Below, piece after piece: positions 1 through 6,690 of a stretch of 11,153 nucleotides of DNA (the stretch's first letter is position 1; every line of letters starts with the position of its first letter). The notes under the pieces are model-generated. The model saw only the letters and a list, made by a program, of their open reading frames with translations. It was not told the DNA's origin and did not search any database. Source of the DNA: Tricholomella constricta (lineage: Eukaryota; Basidiomycota; Agaricomycetes; Agaricales; Lyophyllaceae); contig JAACJP010000119.1 in assembly GCA_013368375.1 (NCBI GenBank), forward strand, positions 1 through 11,153, read 5' to 3'. Made by a program: the position numbers and the translations under genes.

Positions 1-291
1 TTTATTTCGCGTATGACGCGTACGCCGCGTTTGCATTTGTTTTATCTTAGTTAAAGTTAAATATATTAAGAATATTTAACTTATTAAGTCTGTTAAACTT
101 GTTAAACCTGTGAAGTTTGTTAAATATATAAATATTTATATAAATATTTGTACTTAAAAAATTTATGTACAAGCCTTAAGGAGTCCTTAACGAGTGAAAA
201 AGTATAATAAATATAAAATCAAATAATACATTATATATTTTTCTTTTTTTATTTTATTCGCGTAGCGCGCGTATTATTATTTTATTTTAAT
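1..291. other. AT-rich intergenic DNA with two GC clusters
   Basis: No credible coding sequence or RNA gene is seen here. The stretch is A/T-rich, with short GC islands at about 8-31 and 259-272. The first contains the perfect palindrome GCGTACGC (18-25); the second is made of CGCG/GCGC alternations. Around 85-125 there is a loose run of 'TTAAACTTGTTAAACCTGTG'-like near-repeats. It follows trnI in the transcription direction, so it is the 3' flank of that gene. Confidence 0.6.
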
Positions 292-362
292 TAAGCCCAA
301 GAAGATTTGAACTTCTACAGATTCCTCATCAAGAAATTATTCTACCATTAAATTATAGGCTT
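292..362 (-). tRNA. trnI(gau): tRNA-Ile (anticodon GAU)
   Basis: The minus strand folds as a complete 71-nt cloverleaf. The acceptor AAGCCTA pairs with TGGGCTT at all seven positions (two by G-U) and the discriminator is A. The D stem ATTT pairs with GAAT. The anticodon stem ATTTC/GGAAT closes the 7-nt loop TTGATGA, which reads GAT at positions 34-36. The T stem AGAAG/CTTCT holds the loop TTCAAAT. It decodes AUU/AUC isoleucine codons in the mitochondrion. It is the last gene of the minus-strand series rnl, tRNA-like, trnM, trnM, trnI. One oddity is that position 37, next to the anticodon, is G rather than the usual A. No CCA is encoded, as expected for mitochondrial tRNA genes. Confidence 0.93.
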
Positions 363-570
363 TAATTATATAAATATTAAGGTTTAAATATTTAATTTCT
401 TTAATTAAAAATAATAAAAAAAATTTTTTTTTTAAGATATTATATAAGATATAATAAAAATTCTCCCCTGCGACTAATACAAATTCTATTACTATTTCGA
501 CTCCTACTACTCCTATGTTTTTTAGCGGTCTTTATGTCCTTTAGTGTGGTTAAAGAAGGAAAATTGAAGA

Positions 571-669
571 GGCTTTCCTGCCAATTTTTGGCTTTCCTGC
601 CAATTATTCCCTCCGGCAGGATTGGCAGGATTGGCAGGATCAGCAGGTCCATCTGATCCTGCCGGAGGG
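571..669. repeat. GC-rich fold-back (double-hairpin-like) element
   Basis: This is a compact GC-rich island in A/T-rich DNA. It has a 16-bp direct repeat, GGCTTTCCTGCCAATT, at 571-586 and 590-605. It also has a 9-bp tandem unit built on GGCAGGATT (about 614-640). A perfect 14-bp inverted repeat lies at 609-622 and 656-669 (CCCTCCGGCAGGAT and its complement). A second, competing 8-bp stem lies at 636-643/653-660 (AGGATCAG/CTGATCCT). The ten-base word ATTGGCAGGA occurs twice forward (621-630, 630-639) and twice inverted (577-586, 595-604), so the left and right halves can also pair. The architecture resembles the GC-rich double-hairpin elements reported in some fungal mitochondrial genomes. I infer a mobile or recombination-prone element and do not recognise the exact family. 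Confidence 0.7.
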
Positions 670-752
670 TTAAATTGAAAATTTTATTCAAATATAAATC
701 TTATACTTAAATATTCAAGTAAAAAAAAATATAAATTAATTATTAAACATTA

Positions 753-850
753 AGCGCGTAGGCCGTAGGCGCCGCATAGGCGCCGCATAGGCGGCGCGTA
801 GGCATCGTTTACCCAGCCCCAGCACTAGCACTAGACATCACGTAGGCGAG
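753..850. repeat. GC cluster with short internal repeats
   Basis: The GC-rich island contains repeated GTAGGC and 'CGCCGCATAG' units at about 757-803, then short 'agcactagcac' duplications near 823-834. It ends near 'cacgtaggcga'. Flanking DNA is almost pure A/T. No frame or RNA fold is supported. It looks like another intergenic GC cluster of the kind scattered through this window. Confidence 0.55.
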
Positions 851-1380
851 AGTTAGATTTATTATCTATAGGACTAATTTTGTAATAACTATTAGAAATA
901 TAAAATATTAAATATAAATTAATATAAATATATACTAGTTTACTGAGTTAATTCTAAAAATTAATAAGTCGAATATAGGTATTTTTTTTTAATAACTTAC
1001 TACAATTTTTTTTTTATAAATAATAAACATACTTAAGTGTTAGATATTTATTTATTCTATTTTATAATTATAATTATTAATTAAATAATATAGAGTATAA
1101 AGTTTAAAGTTAAAATTTTCTATTTAAATTTTACCACAAAATTATTTTTGTTCTATTCCCCCGAATAGGATTTTTACCTTGTTCTTCTTTATTTGTAGAA
1201 GATAGGTACTACGTAGGTACTACGTACTATTACGGATATAAAGATATATTTTTAATAACCTAGAACCTTAACTTAATTCGTAAATTTTTTAATAAATAAA
1301 TTTAAAAATTACAGTTTTAGATATCTTAACTCTCTTTTAATAAATTAAATAACTTGTATAATTATTTATATTATTATTCT

Positions 1381-1420
1381 CACTACGTTACTACGCTACT
1401 AAGCTACTACGCTACTACGC
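1381..1420. repeat. Tandem octamer array (tactacgc-type)
   Basis: Five consecutive 8-bp units, cactacgt, tactacgc, tactaagc, tactacgc and tactacgc, with a few substitutions. The array ends just before the 3' end of trnM. An 11-bp 'taggtactacg' doublet at about 1203-1224 shares the core 'tactacg'. This looks like slipped-strand amplification of a short GC-richer word. Confidence 0.7.
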
Positions 1421-1440
1421 TAGCTACCTCCTTAATTAAA

Positions 1441-1513
1441 AGCCGAAAAAAGGAATCGAACCTTCTTTTTACCGTCATGAGTGGTATGTTTTAACCCTTT
1501 AAACTATTTCAGC
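1441..1513 (-). tRNA. trnM(cau): tRNA-Met (anticodon CAU), copy nearer trnI
   Basis: The minus strand folds into a 73-nt cloverleaf. The acceptor GCTGAAA pairs with TTTCGGC at all seven positions with one G-U. Positions 8-9 are TA, the D stem is GTTT/AAAC with GG in the loop, and the T stem GAAGG/CCTTT holds TTCGATT. The anticodon arm is TACCA-CTCATGA-CGGTA, giving anticodon CAT, with an A-C mismatch at the base of the loop (31-39) and G at position 37. The discriminator would be T, which is unusual. Two CAU tRNAs occur in this window. Sequence alone does not decide which is initiator, which is elongator, or whether one is an Ile tRNA with modified C34. Confidence 0.92.
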
Positions 1514-1951
1514 TAAATTATAAAACAATTTGATTACTTCAAATTTATTTTTTTTATACTTAATATTATCCACTTTAAAAGTAATTCCGAATTTTATACC
1601 ACCCAATGACTACTACTTTACCTATTTTTATTTGTGTACAGACCCTTATTTTCCCTTTAACTATTTATTTTAATTAGGTGTGGTAGCGGTATTTTCTCAT
1701 TTCTCAATTTTACCCTTTTTACAGATAGCTCCCCTTTTACATATAGAACTGTAGAAAAGAGAGTTATATTCCCTTTTCTTTTCCCTTCTTAAGCGGAGAT
1801 GCGAAGCAATAAAGCTGTATAACTGCTGTATGGTATGAAAAGAAAGGTGCGCAGCAGCGGACCCTTTTTTAAAATTTTTAATTATTCGGGTTATGTCCTT
1901 TATCTCAACCATCCCTTCTGCTGGAGAAAGGGTAAAGGAGAAATGGTAATA

Positions 1952-2045
1952 TGGAAAAATGGAAGGATGGAAGGATGGAAGAATAGAAGAATAGAAGTAG
2001 AAGAATAGAAGGATGAAAGGATGGAAGAGTAGAAAAAGTAGAAAT
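1952..2045. repeat. G/A-rich tract of degenerate octamers
   Basis: The plus strand is almost entirely G, A and scattered T. It is built of degenerate 8-mers such as GGATGGAA and GAATAGAA; C is nearly absent. On the minus strand this becomes a polypyrimidine run that would encode repeated S/F/I/L residues, which explains the spurious open frame there. It looks like replication-slippage sequence. Confidence 0.65.
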
Positions 2046-2120
2046 AATCAACTCTAAAATAGACAACTGTAAAACGTTTTCTAAATATTGTTGGTTGTTG
2101 GTTATATTTATTTTCTTTCT

Positions 2121-2200
2121 CGGCTTCTCGGCTTCTCGGCTTCTCGGCTTCGCGGCTTCGCGGCTTCGCGGCTTCGCGGCTTCGCGGCTTCGCGGCTTCG
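2121..2200. repeat. Ten-copy octamer array (cggcttct / cggcttcg)
   Basis: Three copies of CGGCTTCT are followed by seven copies of CGGCTTCG, all in exact 8-bp register over 80 bp. The T-to-G change is fixed in all distal copies, so the array grew by amplifying a variant unit. The GCGAAGCC complement can fold on itself. Because 8 is not a multiple of 3, any reading frame cycles through three phases, which argues against a coding role. Confidence 0.9.
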
Positions 2201-2692
2201 CACTAAATAGTAAATAGTAAAAAGTAAAAAGTAAATACTTAAGATAAATACTTAAGAGTAAAAAGTAAAGAGTCAAGAGTAAAGATTAAAGAATATAATT
2301 TAGAGAAGATTGTAGATTAAATAGTCGCGTACGCTAATTAGAAAAATAAAATTTATCTTTATATTAATACCTTGTTTATGATATAATACCTAGTTCTTAT
2401 AAAATTAAATAATATCCTTAAATTTAATTCAAGTGCGTATGCGGCATACGCGAAAAAATAGAAATGCGTTAACCTTTTTAATACACAAACATATAATAAA
2501 AAGATAAAAAGCTTTTTATATTTTAATATTAGTCAAAGTTTAATTTAGTTTAGATTTTTCTTTTACAAATTTTAAGTATTAGTAAATTTTAAGTATCTAA
2601 AAATTTTAAATTTATAATAATTGTAATTTTCTAATATTTGTAAATATTATAAACTAAAAAATGAAAGTTAGAAGCGTAACGTTTTATTTTAA

Positions 2693-2765
2693 TAGCGAAA
2701 TCAGGAATCGAACCAAATCTAACAGATCATGAGGCTGTTGTGCTTATCCTTTACACTATATCGCT
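2693..2765 (-). tRNA. trnM(cau): tRNA-Met (anticodon CAU), copy nearer rnl
   Basis: The minus strand gives a 73-nt cloverleaf. The acceptor AGCGATA pairs with TTTCGCT at six of seven positions, with a T-T mismatch at 6-67, and the discriminator is A. The D stem is GTGT/GCAC. The anticodon arm ACAGC-CTCATGA-TCTGT gives anticodon CAT. The T arm is TTTGG-TTCGATT-CCTGA with one T-T mismatch. As in the other CAU tRNA, the loop is CTCATGA, position 37 is G, and pair 31-39 (C-T) is broken. The two genes differ in every stem, so they are separate isoacceptors rather than a recent duplication. Confidence 0.9.
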
Positions 2766-2802
2766 TTTATTTATTTTTATGACACTATCTTTGAAACATG
2801 AT

Positions 2803-2967
2803 TACGAAAAAAGAGACTCGAACTCTTAAATATAAGTTAAACGAGGTAAAATTAAACACTATGCGCGCGTACGCGACGCGTACGCGACGCGTACGCGACG
2901 CGTACGCGACGCGTACGCGACAAAATTAATTTATTTTTTTCACTTATATGTTCCTATTAACATTCGC
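2803..2967 (-). tRNA. tRNA-like gene, apparently interrupted in the anticodon loop (possible trnF) or broken
   Basis: The 3' part is clear on the minus strand: T arm AAGAG-TTCGAGT-CTCTT (2811-2827), acceptor strand TTTTCGT (2804-2810) and an A discriminator at 2803. No anticodon stem can form next to it. However ACTTATAT (2830-2837) pairs perfectly with ATATAAGT (2942-2949), about 104 nt upstream. Just beyond that lie a small hairpin and GCGAATG (2961-2967), which can pair with most of the acceptor strand. In that fold the anticodon loop begins GT-GAA, suggesting Phe, and is interrupted by a segment containing the GC palindrome array. The D-arm region is short (about 12 nt) and the acceptor has a mismatch, so it may equally be a tRNA gene destroyed by the insertion. 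It lies between rnl and trnM on the same strand. Confidence 0.35.
2863..2921. repeat. Tandem 11-bp GC palindrome array
   Basis: Four perfect copies of the 11-bp unit GACGCGTACGC start at 2875. They are preceded by one variant unit and followed by a partial one. Each contains the palindrome GCGTACGC (at 2867, 2878, 2889, 2900 and 2911). It sits inside the loop of the tRNA-like structure at 2803-2967. Single copies of the same palindrome are found elsewhere in the window, so this looks like a dispersed GC cluster that was amplified here. Confidence 0.9.
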
Positions 2968-3496
2968 TCTATAAATATTATTAATAAAAATAATTAAAGG
3001 ATTAGTAGTTCTACATTGTTAAAGCATTAGTAGTATTGTTAACATATTTTTCTTACTATTTATCTATATTATTTTAGTTTTAGTTTAAAAATTAGTATTA
3101 GTTAAAGTACTATTATTTAAAAATAAGTACTAGAATTAGTTAAAGTAGAATTATTTCTCTGCCTCTGCGGAGGGTGCGGAGGGTGCGAAAGAGTGCGAAC
3201 CACTGCGAACCACTGCGAACCACTGTGAACCACTGTGAACCACTGCGAAAGAGTGCGAACCATTGCGAAGGAGAGAACGATCGCGGAGTTTCTTATTCTT
3301 CAGAGCAAGAATCGGAGCCGTAGTACGAATTCCTTCATAAATTATATATTTAAATTATATACTGTATAACGTAGAGTTTAGAAGTAAAAATTTAAAGGAT
3401 ATACAAAGGGTCCTATAGGTAGAAAAGAGGAAATAAAAAGAACTTTAAGTGCGTACGCTAAGTGCGCGAAAAAATTTTTAGTAACAATCTTTAACA
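2968..3496. other. Spacer between rnl and the tRNA cluster
   Basis: About 530 bp downstream of the rnl 3' end with no supported gene. It carries the 10-bp tandem array (3166-3273) and a hairpin ATTCTT/AAGAAT near 3294-3312. A GC cluster at about 3449-3468 contains GCGTACGC (3451-3458) directly beyond the rnl 3' end. The rest is A/T-rich with several 'agtactatta/ttagtta' near-repeats at about 3000-3140. Confidence 0.6.
3166..3273. repeat. Tandem 9/10-bp array (tgcggaggg then tgcgaaccac)
   Basis: Two 9-bp units TGCGGAGGG (3166-3183) run into nine 10-bp units based on TGCGAACCAC (3184-3273). The order of the 10-bp units is tgcgaaagag, three tgcgaaccac, two tgtgaaccac, tgcgaaagag, tgcgaaccat, tgcgaaggag. 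The mixture of variant units shows repeated slippage and partial homogenisation. Related 'gtgcgaaa' words occur inside an rnl expansion at about 4358-4380. Confidence 0.9.
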
Positions 3497-4339
3497 TCGA
3501 GTTTCTTTATAAATTAGTACTGCTAAACTAAATATTTTACAATATATTTCATTTGCAGCCTATCTAGAAATGTTCTATTTCTTAATTAATGATATTTTAA
3601 TCTAATTTATACTTAAAAATTAAGCTTGTAATTAAAATAAATAATCATTTTTAAAGTATCTAGGGGTTAGATTCTTGCTTTATAGACATTCAGCACTTAT
3701 CTATTATGTTTGTGGCTACCCAACTATGCGTTCCTATTTTGTGACCTTTTATCATAACCTTATTTAAGGGTATTTAATTTAAAGAACTATTTTAGCTTAA
3801 AGTTCAAAAGGATTTTCCCCGCTTCTCTCCTATTGAAGAGATGAGTCCCTAACAAAATAGTACAAACAATTGGTACACTAGAGAAACACAGCCTATTGAT
3901 CCTTTCGTACTAGAAGGTCTGCCCCTTTTTACTAATTATCCCTCCAGAAGATAGGGACCATACTGACTCACGTCGTATTAAACCCAACTCACGTACCCTT
4001 TTAATCGGCGAACAGCCGAACCCTTCCAAGCTTCTTCCCCCGGAGGATAGGATGAGTCGACATCGAGGTGCCAAACAGCCGAGACAATGTGTACTCTCGT
4101 CGGCTATCAGCCTGTTATCCCTAGCGTAACTTTTATTAATTGATCCCCGTCTATCCCATTTTATAGCGAGGGGTCACTATGCCCTACTTACGTATCTGTG
4201 CGACTTTTAGGTCTTTCAGTTAAGCATGCTTACCGCCATTGAACTCTGCGCAACCCTTCACTGGTTGATTGATCTCCATTCAATTTCTAGCTATACCTTT
4301 ATAAAATTTTTATGTGTTATTGTTTTTTGCCAAACTCTT

Positions 4340-4728
4340 GACCCTTTCTATCCTTTAGTGCGTAGTGCGAAACGTGCGAAACCAAAGAAAAGAGAGGGAT
4401 CACTAACATCACGTTAAATCTAATAAAATTTTATAAGAAAGTAACGTAAGTAGCTAAAGAGAAAGTTTTTATTTTATTTATTAATTAATTGTATTCTTTT
4501 TCTCTTGTTAAAAATAACAAGAAAAATAAAGATTAAATTAAAAATAACTCTCCTCTATGTCAAAAATTTTAATATTTTAACAAAGAGAATAAGTTTTTTG
4601 TTTTAAATATAAAAAATAATTTAAATATTTAAATTTAGTATTCTCTTTTTATTATTTAAAATAGAAAATAAGAAATACTTTATTTTTTTGTTTGTTAAGA
4701 AAAATATTTGGATGTACTTTGCTACTCT
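4340..4728 (-). other. A/T expansion inside rnl domain V
   Basis: This segment sits between the P-loop block (about 4740) and the conserved GTTCAATGGCGG block (about 4231-4242). The bacterial rRNA has only a few tens of nucleotides at this point. It contains long A/T runs, an 8-bp hairpin TCTTGTTA/TAACAAGA near 4502-4522, and 'gtgcgta/gtgcgaaa' words at about 4358-4380. Those words match the intergenic 10-bp array. No open frame and no recognised intron core is seen, so an rRNA expansion is more likely than an intron. Confidence 0.6.
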
Positions 4729-5267
4729 ATTAAAGACGACCGCCCCAGTCAAACTGCCAATTAGTCAACTCTCCCTTTTATTTTTAATTTTAAGGTAAAC
4801 ATAAACCCAACCTTAATTTTAAGGTTTCCAGTATTTGTCTATCGACTTCCCTATTTTCTATTAATTAAGATTGTTCTAGATTCATATGATAACTAACTAC
4901 AGTAAAGCTGCATAGGGTCTTCCCGTCCCCCTGGAGGCAACGCGCATCTGCACGCGTAATTCAATTTCACTGAGCAAGTTGTAGAGACAGTGAGGCCATC
5001 GTTACATTATTGATACCGGACCACATTTAATGGCCAACTTATTTTGCTACCTTAGGATCCTCATAGTTAAGACCGCTATTAACCAGATTTTCGATTAGTC
5101 ACAGTTCCCCATGACCTCTCTTATATTAATGGCATCGGGCAAATTTCACACAGTATACTATCATATTAATGATTGCACTGTGTTGTGTTTTTAGTAAACA
5201 GTCGGGGCCTCCGATTCTGTGCCACCGCCTTAATTATAATAAATTAATTATTTATCCTCCCTTAAAT

Positions 5268-5303
5268 GAGATCTTTTTCTTAAGAAAATAAGAAAAAGAT
5301 CTC
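5268..5303 (-). other. Perfect 15-bp hairpin within rnl
   Basis: GAGATCTTTTTCTTA at 5268-5282 is perfectly complementary to 5289-5303 with a 6-nt loop. It lies between the GACGAAAAGAGGGACCGC block and the GGCCCCGACTGTTTAC block of domain IV. It is therefore most simply an rRNA helix replacing the variable helix at this site, not a terminator. Confidence 0.7.
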
Positions 5304-5524
5304 CCTTTCTCCTAAAGACTTGTTAATCTTGTAAGATTGGGACTATATTAATTATTTTAATAATTAATTAATGAATAAGGGAATAATGAGAAAATATTAT
5401 AATATATGCGGTCCCTCTTTTCGTCAAACTTATGAGGTGAATTTGCCGAGTTCCTTAACAACTTTTAGCTCTACGCCTTAGTATTCTCTACCTACGAACC
5501 TGTGTCGGTTTAGGGTACGGTAGT

Positions 5525-6690
5525 TTATTTTGTATATTTATTAAATATATATAACTATTTGTGATTATTAATAAGTTACCAATTATTAAATTTAACCAAT
5601 TTTTAAACCCTATTTAAAAATTTTTAAATAAATTAAATTAAACTTACATTTAAATTAATTAAAGTTCAGCAATAAACGAGAGTTAAATTAAGAAGTTAAG
5701 TTAATCTAACTTAAAATTAGAAATAAATGTAAACTAACAAAGGTGTCTTATAATAAACTTCGAATATCGAATAAATATTTTTGATAATATTAATAGCTTA
5801 AAATAAATGTCTTTAAATTATTTAAAACCTTCTCCTCCTCATTGGATTAAAGAGAAAAAAGAAAGAAATCAGTTGTTTAATAGAACTAAAGTTTTTTCTC
5901 TAGTTCTCAATAAACATCGGATAAGGATTTACTGAATCTTTTTTTTTTAATAATTTGATTATTTATATTTGCAAAATTAATTATTAAGCAAATAATTAAT
6001 TTTAATAGTTAACTATTATAGAGAGAGACAAATATTATTTATTCTAATACCTATACTTAAATAAATATAAAAATTTAAATAAATAAATTTAATTAATTAA
6101 GCGCGTATACGCGTAAAAAAAATCTTTCTAAATATAAAAATAAACCAAATAAAATAACTTAGTGTAAGTTATTTAAATTTATTTTAGTATTATTGAAAAT
6201 CCCTAATTTATGTTAACTATTAAAATTAACATTTAAAATAACCTTTAACTATTTATTCTTTACTTATTTTTATTAAAATTTATATTTTGCTCTTTATAGC
6301 AATTTATAAATATACAAACTAAGTAATAATTTTTTAATTAGCGTACGCACTTGTATTCTAAAAATTTTATTATAAAATTACATATTTTATTTATAATGTA
6401 ATAAATCTAATTTACTATTAGAAATTGTTATTTATAATAAAGCTTATAAATAAATTGTTTAAAACTAATATTCTTTAATAAATCAAAAAATAAGTTTTAA
6501 ACCTAAAATTTCCAAGACTGCGAATCTAAAAAAAACTTTAGTTTATTAAATAAGTAATAATTATAAAAACAAATAACTAAACACTATAAGTTAATTTTAG
6601 ATTTCTTAGTATTAGTTTATATATGTATATTTTTATAAAAAAAAAATTTAGTTTATACAGTAAAAATTATTACTTATAATATTAATTTCC
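5525..6690 (-). other. Large A/T-rich expansion inside rnl domain III
   Basis: About 1.15 kb separates the domain III block around 6690-6900 from the ACCGACACAGG block at about 5500-5520. Bacterial LSU has roughly 200 nt there. The segment is almost pure A/T. It carries two GC palindromes, GCGCGTATACGCG (about 6101-6113) and GCGTACGC (6341-6348), both belonging to the dispersed family seen between genes. No homing-endonuclease or maturase frame and no recognisable group I or II core was found by eye. It could be a variable-domain expansion, a degenerate intron, or an accumulation of inserted clusters. Confidence 0.55.

Larger units (their letters stand above)
363..1440. other. Gene-free AT-rich spacer with several repeat elements
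   Basis: About 1.1 kb between trnI and the nearer trnM. I see no tRNA, rRNA motif or credible reading frame. It holds the GC-rich fold-back element at 571-669, a GC cluster at 753-850 and a doubled 'taggtactacg' motif at about 1203-1224. A tandem octamer lies at 1381-1420, abutting trnM. A small hairpin CTATTC/GAATAG with a C-rich loop lies near 1152-1168. An 83-codon open frame at 440-691 is set mostly by the repeats and is not supported. Confidence 0.6.
1514..2692. other. Gene-free spacer with strand-asymmetric repeats
   Basis: About 1.2 kb between the two trnM genes. Open frames at 1697-1912 and 1905-2276 (minus) are generated by low-complexity repeats and show no protein-like composition. 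Contents include a G/A-only tract (1952-2045), an octamer array (2121-2200) and an 'agtaaa'-type microrepeat (about 2208-2290) containing two 'aaatacttaaga' copies. GC palindromes lie at 2327-2334 (GCGTACGC) and at 2435-2451, an 8-bp perfect inverted repeat around one base. I see no RNA gene. Confidence 0.6.

Noticed and set aside
440..691. Minus-strand open frame of 83 codons
   Set aside because: Most of it comes from the GC-rich fold-back repeat (repeated LPILPILP residues) and there is no protein-like conserved feature.
1152..1168. Hairpin CTATTC/GAATAG as a tRNA T arm or terminator
   Set aside because: The loop is C-rich without the TTCRANY pattern on either strand, no acceptor or anticodon arms are near, and mitochondrial genes are not known to use such terminators.
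1697..2276. Two minus-strand open frames (1697-1912 and 1905-2276)
   Set aside because: They are produced by octamer arrays and the G/A tract, giving low-complexity residue repeats such as SREAAKPR; not supported as genes.
4100..4130. Omega-type group I intron in rnl
   Set aside because: The GGGATAACAGGCTGATA target is continuous with its normal rRNA flanks, so no intron is inserted at this site.
4226..4417. Plus-strand open frame of 63 codons
   Set aside because: It lies antisense to conserved rnl domain V sequence (GTTCAATGGCGG block) and is a chance frame.
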